Position numbers and translations under genes: made by a program
Assembly (NCBI GenBank): GCA_964428485.1
Contig: CAYRYP010000001.1
Span: 4,702-68,701 of the forward strand
Direction: 5' to 3'
DNA length: 64,000 bases
Source: CAZPAN01 sp964428485
GTDB taxonomy: Bacteria; Actinomycetota; Coriobacteriia; Coriobacteriales; CADBOM01
The notes under the pieces: generated by a model
The model's input: the letters and a program-made list of their open reading frames with translations, nothing else
Database searches by the model: none
What the model was told of the DNA's origin: nothing
Shown: positions 1-9,032 of the stretch, piece by piece
Numbering within the stretch: position 1 is the stretch's first letter
How the letters are laid out: every line of letters starts with the position of its first letter

Positions 1-45
1 GGCTGAACCATCGGATCCAGATTCGACCGGCGGACAGGAGATAGC

Positions 46-921
46 ATGAGGGTCGTTCTTGCAGAACCCTCCGGGGCCTGCTACGGAGTCGAGAGGGCCT
101 TAGGAATAGCCGAACAGGCGCTCGCGATATCTGGTGACTTTCCCGTCTACACCCTCGGCCCGCTCATTCACAACCCCATAGTTGTCAACAGTCTCGAGTC
201 TAGAGGCGTCAGGGTAATCGACGCTCCGGAGGAGGTCGACTCGGGTTGGCTCGTTATCAGGTCGCACGGCGTGCCGAAGAGCGTTATGGAAGACGCCAGG
301 GCACGCGGCCTGCAGGTGTTTGACGCCACCTGCCCTCACGTGAGTCGCGCCCAGCAGGAGGCCTCCAGGCTCGCCGGGGACGGCAGATTTGTGATAATCG
401 TGGGCGAACACGGCCACCCGGAGGTGGAGGCCATAGAGTCCTACTCCGGCGACTTCCACGCGGTCGTGAAGGATCCCACCGAGATCCCCGAGATACCCAT
501 GAGCATGGGGATAGGTGTAGTTGTTCAGACCACGCAGCCCAAGAACAAGCTCGACACCATCATGGAGGCGCTGTCCGCCGAATACGGCGATATAGAGCTC
601 TCCAACACCATCTGTTCTGCGACACGCAGGAGGCAGCAGGCGGCTATAGACGCCGCTGCTGAGGCCGATGTGATGATAGTCATAGGTGGTAGAAACTCTG
701 CGAACACCACCAGGCTGGCGGAGCTCTGCCGTGAGTCGTGCCCTCGCACCCACCACATAGAGTCTGCCGAGGAGATAGACCTGACATGGCTTGAGGACTG
801 CGAGACGATAGCCGTAACAGCGGGTGCCTCCACCCCTCAGACGCAGATCCACAATGTCGTAAATTACCTGCGAAGACTCGCTTCCGAGATCGACGACGGA
901 GACGAGGATGACCGGGGATAG
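46..921 (+). CDS. ispH: 4-hydroxy-3-methylbut-2-enyl diphosphate reductase
   Basis: Last enzyme of the MEP isoprenoid pathway: it reduces HMBPP to IPP and DMAPP with a [4Fe-4S] cluster in the cytosol. The 291-residue protein has the three cluster cysteines in their usual contexts: C12 in EPSGACYGVERAL, one in DATCPHV, and one in NTICSATRRRQ. It also has the substrate histidines in GPLIHNP, RSHGVP and GEHGHPE, and the C-terminal VTAGASTP signature. ATG 46 follows GGACAGGAGATAG. The 3' end overlaps the next gene by 14 bases, so the two are probably co-translated. Family assignment is secure. The product fits the polyprenyl diphosphate synthase at 17 kb. Confidence 0.97.
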   Translation: MRVVLAEPSGACYGVERALGIAEQALAISGDFPVYTLGPLIHNPIVVNSLESRGVRVIDAPEEVDSGWLVIRSHGVPKSVMEDARARGLQVFDATCPHVSRAQQEASRLAGDGRFVIIVGEHGHPEVEAIESYSGDFHAVVKDPTEIPEIPMSMGIGVVVQTTQPKNKLDTIMEALSAEYGDIELSNTICSATRRRQQAAIDAAAEADVMIVIGGRNSANTTRLAELCRESCPRTHHIESAEEIDLTWLEDCETIAVTAGASTPQTQIHNVVNYLRRLASEIDDGDEDDRG

Positions 922-2320
922 CGGCGCCACAAGGCTCCCGAAGCGCGATTGGGGAGTCGCAGGCTACGAAAGGTCGGGGTACGCGGTCTGCGCGGCGGTG
1001 GTAGGGAATGTCGAAGCGGGTTCGAGAGCTTGGGACTGCGGTCTTCGCCAGGGCATGGTTGTAGTCTCTGCCGACGGTTTCTCCATGACAGATGTCATCG
1101 ATTGGTTTTGGATCGCCGACGGACCCTCGGCCGTGCTCGGGATCATAGATGACGAAAGCGATGGGATCTTCGAGATCGAGGTCCCACGGGAGTCAGACGG
1201 GAGTTGGGGCTTCGAGTTCACTGAGAACGTCTTCGACGGCGTTCGTACCTGCGTGAACTCCTGCCGCTTCTGCTTTATGTCTATGCTCCCCCCCGACATG
1301 AGACGCACGCTCTACATCCGTGATGACGACTACAGGCTCTCCTTCCTGCAGGGTAACTTCGTGACCCTTACCAACATGGGTGAGGAGGACGTTAAAAGAG
1401 TGCTAGACATGCGTCTGTCCCCGCTGCACGTCTCCCTTCACGCTCTCGACCCGGAGGTCAGGAGCTTTCTTATGGGAACCAATCACGCGCGGGGACTCGA
1501 TGTGCTTCGGCGCCTCCTTGATGGTGGGATCGAGGTGCACGTGCAGGCCGTAGTCGTCCCGGGAGTCAACGACGGCAGAGTCCTTGATGAGCTGATGTCT
1601 TTTGCGGTAGAGGAACCAGGTGTGCTCTCCGCCGGCATCGTGCCGCTCGGCTTCACCAGGTTTCAGAGCACCTTCGACCACTCGTTTGGCGACGTCGACT
1701 CGGCTCGCGCTGTGATCGAGCTCGCCAAGCCCCACCAGGCTAGGTCGAAGGAGCTCTGGGGCACGACAGGGATCCAGCTTGCCGACGAGTTCTACCTCGC
1801 TGCGTTCCCCGATGACGTGGAGGATCACTTGCCAGCTGATTCGGACTACGACGGATACCCCCAGTTCTCCGATGGGATAGGGATGCTGCGCACTCTAGTC
1901 GACGGCTGGCGCAGCATCGACTGGGAGAATACGTTGAACTCCGCAAGGGAGCACGGTGAACGCTATCTTCTCGTCTGTGGCACGGCGCTGGAACCCCTGC
2001 TGTCGCGTCTCGTTAAGAGCAGCGGAACCTTCGATATCCTCGAGCCTCTTCCGGTCGCAAACGATTTCTTCGGGGGAAATGTCGACGTGAGCGGACTTTT
2101 GACCGCCATCGACGTGATCTGGGCGGTGCGTGAACGCCTGAGCGCCCCAGATTCGCCGGAGATAACCAACGTCATCATCCCCACTGCGATGCTCAACGAC
2201 GACGACCTCACACTCGATGGTTTCAGCACCGCTGAGATCGAGGCGGAGATAGGCGCACCTTTGCGCGTGGTATGCTATAGCGCGTGGGATCTCGCGGGTT
2301 TGCTGGAAGCGCGCCGATAG
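908..2320 (+). CDS. DUF512 radical SAM protein with N-terminal PDZ-like domain
   Basis: Putative Fe-S oxidoreductase of the DUF512 family (470 residues). The first ~75 residues form a PDZ-like segment (GNVEAGSRAWDCGLRQGMVV). A radical-SAM-type CX3CX2C motif follows at C115, C119 and C122 (RTCVNSCRFCF), then a TIM-barrel region and the DUF512 C-terminal domain. The substrate of this family is not known. Genes of this type are often found next to der in Gram-positive bacteria, as here, so a link to ribosome assembly or tRNA/rRNA chemistry is only an inference. ATG 908 lies inside the ispH end, with GGAGACGAGG just upstream. Family sure, function unknown. Confidence 0.9.
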   Translation: MTGDSGATRLPKRDWGVAGYERSGYAVCAAVVGNVEAGSRAWDCGLRQGMVVVSADGFSMTDVIDWFWIADGPSAVLGIIDDESDGIFEIEVPRESDGSWGFEFTENVFDGVRTCVNSCRFCFMSMLPPDMRRTLYIRDDDYRLSFLQGNFVTLTNMGEEDVKRVLDMRLSPLHVSLHALDPEVRSFLMGTNHARGLDVLRRLLDGGIEVHVQAVVVPGVNDGRVLDELMSFAVEEPGVLSAGIVPLGFTRFQSTFDHSFGDVDSARAVIELAKPHQARSKELWGTTGIQLADEFYLAAFPDDVEDHLPADSDYDGYPQFSDGIGMLRTLVDGWRSIDWENTLNSAREHGERYLLVCGTALEPLLSRLVKSSGTFDILEPLPVANDFFGGNVDVSGLLTAIDVIWAVRERLSAPDSPEITNVIIPTAMLNDDDLTLDGFSTAEIEAEIGAPLRVVCYSAWDLAGLLEARR

Positions 2321-2379
2321 GGGCAAGAGCGACTACTTCGAGATCCGATTCATATTCATCAGAAATCGAAAGGTATCAG

Positions 2380-3699
2380 ATGGCACTGCCCATCGTGGCT
2401 GTCGTCGGCCGCCCGAATGTGGGCAAGTCGACCTTCGTTAATAGGATCGCCCGCTCTTCGGAGGCCATCGTACACGAGCAGCGCGGCGTAACAAGGGACA
2501 GGTCCTACCACAAGGCGGACTGGAACGGCTTTGAGTTCATACTTATCGACACCGGGGGCATCGAGATCACCGGCGACGATAGGTTCCAGGATTCGATCAG
2601 GGACCAGGCCCTTATGGCAGCCGACGAAGCAGATGTCATCATCTTCATGGTTGACGGCAAGGGGGAGCCCACCACCGATGATGTGGAGGTAGCGAAGATC
2701 CTAAAGCGTGCTAAGGCCCCCGTCTTTCTCATCGTCAACAAAATAGACAATCCCGACAACGAGTCGGCGATATGGGACTTTATGTCGCTTGGTCTTGGAA
2801 ACCCCTGGCCCATCTCCTCGGTCCACGGGCATGGCACAGGCGATCTCCTTGACGCCGTTGTCGAGGTACTGCCTGCAGATGCGGTCGACGACGCGATCGA
2901 CGCCATCGACGTCGCGATCATAGGTCGCCCCAACGCGGGCAAGTCGTCGCTGCTGAACAGGATGCTTGGTAAGGAGCGCTCTATAGTCTCCGATGTAGCG
3001 GGCACTACTCGCGACGCGATCGACGCGCTGATCGAGCACGACGGCACCGCCTACCGTCTCATCGACACCGCGGGAATCCGCAAGAAGAGCGGCGTCGTCG
3101 AGGATCTGGAGTACTACGGCTACCTGCGGGCTATACGCGCCATAGAGCGTGCTCAGGTGGCGATATTGGTGATCGACGGCACGTTGGGCCTCACGGACCA
3201 GGACCAGAAGGTCGCCGGAATCGCCCGCGAGAAGGGCTGCGCTTTGATAATCTGCCCCAACAAATGGGACGTGGTCAGCGACGCCAAGGAGCGCGAGAAG
3301 GTGCTTGAGAGGATCGGCGACAGGCTTATGTTCGTGAACTACGCGCCTGTGCAGCCTATCTCGGCGCTCACCGGCAGGAGTGTTCATAGACTCTGGACCT
3401 TGATCGACGAGGTCTACGCCAACCACGGAAAGCACGTGTCCACCAGCAAGCTCAACGCCTTCCTCGGCGAGATCAGGGACTTCGGTCTCACCATCATCAA
3501 GGGTAAGAAGAAGCTCAAGATTAACTACGTGACTCAGACGGGCGAGAGGCCCCCGACATTCACTTTCTTTGCGAACCATCCCGATATCGTGGACTCCGGT
3601 TACGAGAGGTTCCTTGAGAACCGCATGCGCGAGAGGTTCGACTTCACAGGGACACCCATCAGATTCGTCTTCAGGAGAAAGGCTGACCCCAACAGATGA
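2380..3699 (+). CDS. der: ribosome-associated GTPase Der (EngA)
   Basis: Tandem-GTPase needed for 50S ribosome assembly. The 439-residue protein has two G domains: the first Walker A is GRPNVGKST near residue 10, the second is GRPNAGKSS near residue 182. Each has a DTGG/DTAG switch II and an NKxD motif (NKID, NKWD). A C-terminal KH-like domain (about 355-439) ends in the usual basic tail (FRRKADPNR). I start at ATG 2380 because it follows GAAAGG by six bases and gives the normal length; an in-frame ATG at 2284 would add 32 residues overlapping the upstream gene. The stop overlaps plsY by four bases (ATGA). Confidence 0.96.
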   Translation: MALPIVAVVGRPNVGKSTFVNRIARSSEAIVHEQRGVTRDRSYHKADWNGFEFILIDTGGIEITGDDRFQDSIRDQALMAADEADVIIFMVDGKGEPTTDDVEVAKILKRAKAPVFLIVNKIDNPDNESAIWDFMSLGLGNPWPISSVHGHGTGDLLDAVVEVLPADAVDDAIDAIDVAIIGRPNAGKSSLLNRMLGKERSIVSDVAGTTRDAIDALIEHDGTAYRLIDTAGIRKKSGVVEDLEYYGYLRAIRAIERAQVAILVIDGTLGLTDQDQKVAGIAREKGCALIICPNKWDVVSDAKEREKVLERIGDRLMFVNYAPVQPISALTGRSVHRLWTLIDEVYANHGKHVSTSKLNAFLGEIRDFGLTIIKGKKKLKINYVTQTGERPPTFTFFANHPDIVDSGYERFLENRMRERFDFTGTPIRFVFRRKADPNR

Positions 3700-4520
3700 T
3701 CGCTCCTGAGCTAATAGCGGGCGGGTTCATCCTGCTCGGAATCGTCATCGCATATCTCGTCGGGTCGATCCCAGACGGAGTCATAGTTGGAAAGCTCTAT
3801 GCGGGCGTCGACGTACGCAGGCACGGATCGGGCAACATTGGCACCACTAACACTCTCAGGCTCGCCGGATGGGGAGCCGGGGTACTCGTCGGAGTGCTCG
3901 ACATACTTAAGGGAGTAGTGAGCACCCTCCTGATGATGCTCATCCTCTGGCTCACATCCTCCGCTTTCGCAGAGGAGCTAGGAACCATTTACGACGCCTA
4001 TGCCAGCGGTTGGCTCCATGACCTGGGGATGGGGCTCGCGATGATCTTCGCCGTAATAGGTCACATGTACTCACCCTTCCTGAAGTTCAAGGGCGGAAAG
4101 GGCATCGCTACGTCCTTCGGTGGATTCATCGTCGTTGTGCCGTGGTGCTCGCTCGTCTCACTTGCGGCCTTTCTCATCTTCTGCGTGATCACCAAGTACG
4201 TCTCCGTCGGCTCCCTCGCCGGAGCCATTGGCTTTTTGCTCGGAACGTGCATCATCTATTGGCAGCATGTTGCGCTGATCCCGATAGCCGTGGTGCTTAC
4301 GATCCTAGTCTTCTACGCTCACCGATCCAATCTCAAGCGCCTCGTCAGGGGCGAGGAGTCCAAGTTCTCCGTGGGCTCACGTAAGACCGCGCAGGATGCG
4401 CGTGAGTTGGAGCTCAAGGAGGATGCCAGGCTTCGGGCCGAGAAAGCCGGGCTCGACGCCTCTAGAGATGCATCGGATGAGAATCGGCGGGACGGAGGCA
4501 TTTCCGATGATTCGCGATAA
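3696..4520 (+). CDS. plsY: glycerol-3-phosphate acyltransferase PlsY
   Basis: Integral membrane enzyme that transfers the acyl group of acyl-phosphate to glycerol-3-phosphate, the first step of phospholipid synthesis. The 274 residues contain about five to six hydrophobic spans and the PlsY motifs: GSIPDGVIVGKL with RHGSGNIGTTNTLR, and the cytoplasmic loop FKGGKGIATSFGG. The last ~55 residues are a charged, Lys/Glu/Arg-rich soluble tail that makes the protein longer than the usual ~200 residues; its role is unknown. ATG 3696 overlaps the der stop (ATGA), and the gene end overlaps rpe by 14 bases, so all three are one transcription unit. Confidence 0.95.
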   Translation: MIAPELIAGGFILLGIVIAYLVGSIPDGVIVGKLYAGVDVRRHGSGNIGTTNTLRLAGWGAGVLVGVLDILKGVVSTLLMMLILWLTSSAFAEELGTIYDAYASGWLHDLGMGLAMIFAVIGHMYSPFLKFKGGKGIATSFGGFIVVVPWCSLVSLAAFLIFCVITKYVSVGSLAGAIGFLLGTCIIYWQHVALIPIAVVLTILVFYAHRSNLKRLVRGEESKFSVGSRKTAQDARELELKEDARLRAEKAGLDASRDASDENRRDGGISDDSR

Positions 4521-5199
4521 CGCAGTTCTGATCTCTCCCTCCATCCTCTCAGCCGATTTTATGAACCTTCAGCACGACGTCCAGCTCGTCTCAGATGGTG
4601 GTGCCGATCTCATCCACTTCGACGTCATGGATGGACATTTCGTTCCCAACCTTACGATAGGCGTGCCGTTCGTAAGAGCCATGAAGGCCGTGGTGGATAC
4701 CCCGCTAGATGTGCACCTGATGATCTCTAACCCGGCTGAGCAGATCGACTGGTACCTCGATGCGGGTGCAGATATCGCGACTATCCACATCGAGGCCTGC
4801 GACGGGGCCGACGAGGCCGTTCGGATATGCCGCCACATCCGCGAGCGTGGTGCCAGAGCTGGAATATCCCTAAACCCCGAGACCCCGACATGCTATATCG
4901 AGCCGCTGTTGACTGAGGTTGACATGATACTCGTGATGAGCGTGCACCCGGGCTTCGGGGGGCAGTCGTTCATCGAGTCCTCGCCGGACAAGGTCGCCGA
5001 GATTCGCGGGATGTGCGACCGCGCCGGAGTCTCGCCTACTATCGAGGTGGACGGGGGAATCAACCCTAAGACCGCGCCGCTGGTGGTCCGCGCGGGGGCA
5101 AGTGCCCTCGTGGCCGGAAATGCGGTCTTTGGCGCGGACGACCCGGTGGCCGCGATGCAGCTAATCAGGGAGTCGGCCGAGGCGGCGCTTCGAAGATGA
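4507..5199 (+). CDS. rpe: ribulose-phosphate 3-epimerase
   Basis: Interconverts ribulose-5-phosphate and xylulose-5-phosphate in the pentose phosphate pathway. The 230-residue TIM barrel shows the family motifs SPSILSADF, HFDVMDGHFVPN, DVHLMI, SVHPGFGGQ and EVDGGIN. These carry the metal-binding His/Asp residues and the phosphate loop. ATG 4507 is chosen because GGAGG lies at 4494-4498 and homologs begin a few residues before SPSILSADF. An in-frame upstream ATG at 4396 would overlap plsY heavily. The stop overlaps the next start (ATGA). Confidence 0.96.
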   Translation: MIRDNAVLISPSILSADFMNLQHDVQLVSDGGADLIHFDVMDGHFVPNLTIGVPFVRAMKAVVDTPLDVHLMISNPAEQIDWYLDAGADIATIHIEACDGADEAVRICRHIRERGARAGISLNPETPTCYIEPLLTEVDMILVMSVHPGFGGQSFIESSPDKVAEIRGMCDRAGVSPTIEVDGGINPKTAPLVVRAGASALVAGNAVFGADDPVAAMQLIRESAEAALRR

Positions 5200-6419
5200 C
5201 ACTTCGTCCCGAATACCGTTTCGAGCCCACCCGCCCGGCCGAGGGCAGGATCTATCTCGACTGCGGTGCGACGACTCCACTCGCGCCTGAGGTGCTCGAG
5301 GCGATGGCGCCCGCGCTCACCGGCATCTTCGGCAACACCGGAACCCTGTGTGCTGAGGGGATGGCTGCAAGGGATCTGGTTAAGACCGCGAGGCGCGATA
5401 TCTCCGCTGCGCTCGGCGCTAGGGATCCCCACGAGATCATCCTGTGCTCCGGCGGCACCGAATCTGACAACATGGGCGTAATCGGCATTGCCAGGGCACG
5501 GAGAGCCTCGATGTCCGGGGCTAAGGGTTGCGGACAGGTGATCTGCTCCTCCTTCGAGCACAAGGCGGTCCTCGAGGCGGCTTCCTCGCTCAAATCCGAG
5601 GGCCACGACGTCTCCTTCCTACCCCCCGATCGTGACGGATTCGTTAGTCCAAAAGCGCTAGACGCCATGATTCGGCCCGACACCCTGGTGGTGAGCGTGA
5701 TGCTCGCTAACAATGAGATAGGGACTATCCAGCCCATAGGCGAGCTGGCAGAGGTCTGCCACTCGCATGGGGTCCCACTGCATGTGGATGCCGTAGCGGG
5801 TCTCGGCAAAATCGACGCTCAACCCGCTGTCCTTGGGGCCGACGCAGTATCCGTCTGCGCCCACAAGATAAACGGCCCTAAGGGTGCGGGTGCCTTGTGG
5901 ATATCTAAAAGGACACCCTTTCTGCCTATCGCTCACGGTGGCGGTCAGGAGAAGGGCAAGAGGAGCGGTACTCACGACACAGCCTCAATCCTGGGCTTCG
6001 CGCGTGCCTGCTCGCTCACGTGCGGGGAGGGCCAGCGAGACGAGATCATGAGACTCACCTCGATGCGCGACAGGTTGGTTCGACTCATCACAGATATGGC
6101 CGAGCGTGGTGCGGACGTGCGCCTGGCTGTGGACATCCCCGAGGGAGATGTCGAACGTCACCTCTGCTGCCTCATCCCTGTGCTGGTGGGGGACTGGGAG
6201 TCTGAGGAGCTTCTGAGAAGGCTCGACTCGATGGGTTTCTGCGTCTCCGGGGGTTCTGCCTGCACGGCCTCTCAGGCTGCCACCAGCCATGTGCTGAGGT
6301 CGATCGGGGTAGAGGAGCGTTACGCTCAAGGATACCTGCGTGTGACGCTTGGGAGATACAACGAGATGTCCGACGTAGAGGGTTTCGCGGCGGCTCTCGA
6401 GGAGATACTCGGCCTCTGA
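5196..6419 (+). CDS. cysteine desulfurase (NifS/IscS family)
   Basis: PLP-dependent enzyme that takes sulfur from cysteine for Fe-S clusters or tRNA thiolation. The 407-residue fold-type I aminotransferase has IYLDCGATTPLAPE at the N-terminus, the Schiff-base lysine K224 in CAHKINGPKG, and the persulfide cysteine C356 in SGGSACTAS. No scaffold gene (nifU/iscU) or thiolase (mnmA/thiI) adjoins it, so its partner cannot be read from context. A NifU-like gene exists at 33.5 kb but belongs to a different unit. MiaB at 54 kb is one plausible consumer of its clusters. ATG 5196 overlaps the rpe stop. Confidence 0.93.
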   Translation: MTLRPEYRFEPTRPAEGRIYLDCGATTPLAPEVLEAMAPALTGIFGNTGTLCAEGMAARDLVKTARRDISAALGARDPHEIILCSGGTESDNMGVIGIARARRASMSGAKGCGQVICSSFEHKAVLEAASSLKSEGHDVSFLPPDRDGFVSPKALDAMIRPDTLVVSVMLANNEIGTIQPIGELAEVCHSHGVPLHVDAVAGLGKIDAQPAVLGADAVSVCAHKINGPKGAGALWISKRTPFLPIAHGGGQEKGKRSGTHDTASILGFARACSLTCGEGQRDEIMRLTSMRDRLVRLITDMAERGADVRLAVDIPEGDVERHLCCLIPVLVGDWESEELLRRLDSMGFCVSGGSACTASQAATSHVLRSIGVEERYAQGYLRVTLGRYNEMSDVEGFAAALEEILGL

Positions 6420-6471
6420 TGCAGGCGAAAAGCTCCCCTGTCTTATCCTTTCATCAACTGGAGGTTTCACT

Positions 6472-7320
6472 ATGGGCGGCGTAAACGGCATATTTGAGAC
6501 GGTCGAACTTGTCGACTGCCACACCCACACCGTCCGCTCGGGGCACGGGGAGGGCACCGTCGAGGAGCTCGTAGCCGCCGCCGAGCGTGCGGGCATCACC
6601 ACCCTTGCCGTGACGGAGCACATGCCGCTTCCCGAGAGTGTCGATCCCGATCACGGGTTCAGCATGCCCGCCTGTGAGCTAGGTGACTACCTCTCAGAGA
6701 TCGCCACAGCTGCCAAGAGACACCCCGCGCTCGAGGTCGTGCCTGGCTTCGAAGCTGATTGGCGCCCGGGTTGCGAGGACTTCCTCATCTCGATGATGCA
6801 GGGTGCCAAGGTGGTCCTTGGGTCGGTGCACATGCTCGCCGACGGATGGTGCTTCGACGATCCCTCGCAACGCGACGGTTGGTCGGTCAGGGGAAACGAC
6901 AAGGTCTGGGCGGAGTACTTCGAGCTATGGATGAGCATGTGCGAAAGCAGGGTGCCCTTCACGACGATGGCCCACCCAGATCTCCCCAAGAAGTTCGGAA
7001 TGTCCTGTATGCCCTCTCCTTCCTTCGATCTGCAAGGCAGATACCGGGAGGCTGCTTCTTTGGCTGCAGAGAGAGATGTGCTTGTTGAGGTCAACACCTC
7101 CGGCTGGCGTAAGGATGTTGCAGAGCAGTACCCCAGCCTCGACTATCTGAGGTGCTTTCATCGCGCGGGCGTAGGGTGTACGGTCGGATCCGATGCTCAC
7201 AGCCCTACCGAGGTGGGGGTCGGTATCCATGATGCCTACGTTGTGATGGCAGAGGCTGGGTACGATCGGGTCACCGTGATAGGATCTGATGGCGACAGGC
7301 GCGAGATCCCGCTTGCATGA
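6472..7320 (+). CDS. PHP-domain phosphatase, candidate histidinol-phosphatase
   Basis: Member of the PHP phosphoesterase superfamily (282 residues). Metal-ligand motifs are visible in order: DCHTHTVRSGHG, VTEHMPLPE, VLGSVHML, MAHPDLPKKFG and CTVGSDAHSPTEVG. The overall pattern is that of the HisJ/HisK-type histidinol-phosphatases. The his operon at 39-48 kb has a HisB with only the dehydratase domain and no phosphatase of its own, so this gene is a reasonable supplier of the missing step; that is inference. GGAGG at 6460-6464 sets ATG 6472. Confidence 0.8.
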   Translation: MGGVNGIFETVELVDCHTHTVRSGHGEGTVEELVAAAERAGITTLAVTEHMPLPESVDPDHGFSMPACELGDYLSEIATAAKRHPALEVVPGFEADWRPGCEDFLISMMQGAKVVLGSVHMLADGWCFDDPSQRDGWSVRGNDKVWAEYFELWMSMCESRVPFTTMAHPDLPKKFGMSCMPSPSFDLQGRYREAASLAAERDVLVEVNTSGWRKDVAEQYPSLDYLRCFHRAGVGCTVGSDAHSPTEVGVGIHDAYVVMAEAGYDRVTVIGSDGDRREIPLA

Positions 7321-7356
7321 GCGGCAGGGCCGAGACCCGTCAGACAGGAGGCCATG

Positions 7357-8322
7357 ATGGATGGAGCCGATTTCAGCAGGTTCGGCAGCCCCGCCGAGGA
7401 CGATGCGATGATCGAGCAGGATGAGATCGACCCTGAAAACCAGCTCACTAAGGGTGCCAGCTCAAAGGTTTCTGCGATCATACCTGGCGTGCCGGAGGGC
7501 ACCCACGGTGCCACCGTAGGCGAGTTGGTCGACTACCTCTTTAGTTGCTTCCCGGAGCAGTACTGCGAGCCATGGGACAGATGCGGTCTGTTGGTGGGGA
7601 ACTCAACCGCTCCCGTCCACGGCGTCGCCATAGCTCTCGACCCCTGGGTTACCACGATACACAGGGCCGCTGATGCCGGGTGCAACGTGCTTCTCACCCA
7701 TCATCCTGCCTACCTCGATGCCCCCGACAGGTTGGTTGACAGGCAGACCGGTGGGGGAGACCCAGCTGCCAGGGCTATTGCGGCTATCGAGCGCGGCGTT
7801 AGCCTCGTCGCGATGCACACCAACCTCGATAGATCTCCGCTGGCCATCCAGGTCCTCCTCTCCGAGTACGGTCTGGACCACGAGGGCGAGATGATGCCCT
7901 CTCACGAAGGCCTTCCGGGTTTCGGATGTCTGGGCACGCCACCTAGGTCGAAAGGGGAGATGACGCTCTCCGACCTTGCCGAGAGATGCATCGATGCGGA
8001 TGGGAGGCGGCCGCGCGTCTGGGGGGATCCTGATCTGGTGCTAGGTACCGTGGCGATTGCCAACGGGTCGAGTTCGTCACTTATGAGTGCTATAGTTGGT
8101 TCAGGGGCAGACTGTGTGATCACAGGAGAGATGTCCTATCACGCAGCCTGCGAACTCGTATCGTTTGGCATCGGTCTCATCGAACTTGGGCACGACGTAT
8201 CGGAGCGTCCGCTTCTTGAGTGCCTCCGCGAGACGGTCGAGTCCAATCCCGCATTCGCCTTCAATGTAAGAATGATGGATCCCGGTATCGGCTGGTGGCA
8301 GCCGAGGATGGAGGAACGATGA
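7357..8322 (+). CDS. Nif3-like dinuclear metal centre protein
   Basis: Member of the Nif3/YbgI/YqfO family (321 residues), which forms hexameric rings with a two-metal site; often annotated as a GTP cyclohydrolase I type 2-like protein, but the true reaction is uncertain. Family motifs: DRCGLLVGN, LLTHHPAYL, VAMHTNLD, VITGEMSYH and IELGHDVSE. A ~50-residue acidic leader precedes the conserved start (GATVGELVDYL). SD AGGAGG lies at 7346-7351; ATG 7357 is five bases from it, whereas the adjacent ATG 7354 is only two away. The stop overlaps the zinc-ribbon gene (ATGA), an actinobacterial pairing. Confidence 0.9.
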   Translation: MDGADFSRFGSPAEDDAMIEQDEIDPENQLTKGASSKVSAIIPGVPEGTHGATVGELVDYLFSCFPEQYCEPWDRCGLLVGNSTAPVHGVAIALDPWVTTIHRAADAGCNVLLTHHPAYLDAPDRLVDRQTGGGDPAARAIAAIERGVSLVAMHTNLDRSPLAIQVLLSEYGLDHEGEMMPSHEGLPGFGCLGTPPRSKGEMTLSDLAERCIDADGRRPRVWGDPDLVLGTVAIANGSSSSLMSAIVGSGADCVITGEMSYHAACELVSFGIGLIELGHDVSERPLLECLRETVESNPAFAFNVRMMDPGIGWWQPRMEER

Positions 8323-9029
8323 GCGACGCGCAGGATCTCGTCAGACTTCAGGGGATGGACCTAGAAGCGATGAGACTACGTAAGCGGCTGGAGGAGATGC
8401 CCCAGCTCGAGGCGCATCGCAAGGTCGTGGCGAACATCGAGGAGGTCCAGGAGAAGTCCAGGCAGATCTCCGCTATGAGATCGGATAGCGAGGTGCAGCT
8501 ACATAAGCTCGCCGATGAGGACCAGGAGCTTCTCGAGCAGGCCGCCAAGCTCGAGAAGGAGATCCAGGAGACCACCGACTTCCGCTCGATCAACCACCGC
8601 ACCCGCGAGCTCGAGAGCATCGCCAAGAGGCGCAACAAGGTCGATTTCGAGATGGGCAAACTCACCGAGCGCGTGGATAAGATCTCGGCCGTCGAGGACC
8701 AGATCAATGAGACGATGTCCAAGCTCGACTCGCAAAGGACTAAGCTCGAGGACGAGATCACTGCAGCGCGCGACGAGGCCACCAAGAAGATGGGGGAGCT
8801 GCGCGCGGAGTGCGCGGAGATCTCCTCCAAGATCGACCGCGAACTGCTAGAGAGGTACGAGCATCTGAAGAAGACGAAGAACGGCATTGCGGTAGGCATC
8901 CTACAGGGCGAGCACTGCTCTGCCTGCCGTGTGGAGTTTCCGGAGGGCAAGCTGCTGAAGCTGCTGAACGGCCCGGAGATAGCGGACTGTCCGCAGTGCC
9001 ACAGGATCCTGGTGGTCGAAAAGGACTGA
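8319..9029 (+). CDS. coiled-coil C4-type zinc-ribbon protein
   Basis: A 236-residue protein: residues ~10-190 are a long charged alpha-helical coiled coil, and the C-terminus is a zinc ribbon with two CxxC pairs (CSACRVEF and DCPQCHRI). It belongs to the family that usually follows nif3 in actinobacteria (Rv2229c type); the molecular role is not established. Nucleic-acid or chaperone function is a guess from the architecture. ATG 8319 overlaps the nif3 stop. An ATG at 8220 in the same frame is rejected because it lies inside nif3. Only three bases separate it from the RNase HI-CoaBC gene. Confidence 0.9.
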   Translation: MSDAQDLVRLQGMDLEAMRLRKRLEEMPQLEAHRKVVANIEEVQEKSRQISAMRSDSEVQLHKLADEDQELLEQAAKLEKEIQETTDFRSINHRTRELESIAKRRNKVDFEMGKLTERVDKISAVEDQINETMSKLDSQRTKLEDEITAARDEATKKMGELRAECAEISSKIDRELLERYEHLKKTKNGIAVGILQGEHCSACRVEFPEGKLLKLLNGPEIADCPQCHRILVVEKD

Positions 9030-9032
9030 CCA

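Noticed and set aside
100..930. Minus-strand open frame of 276 codons opposite ispH
   Set aside because: ispH on the other strand has all its motifs; this is an antisense shadow.
2701..3579. Minus-strand open frame of 292 codons opposite der
   Set aside because: Antisense shadow of the Der GTPase, with no family features of its own.
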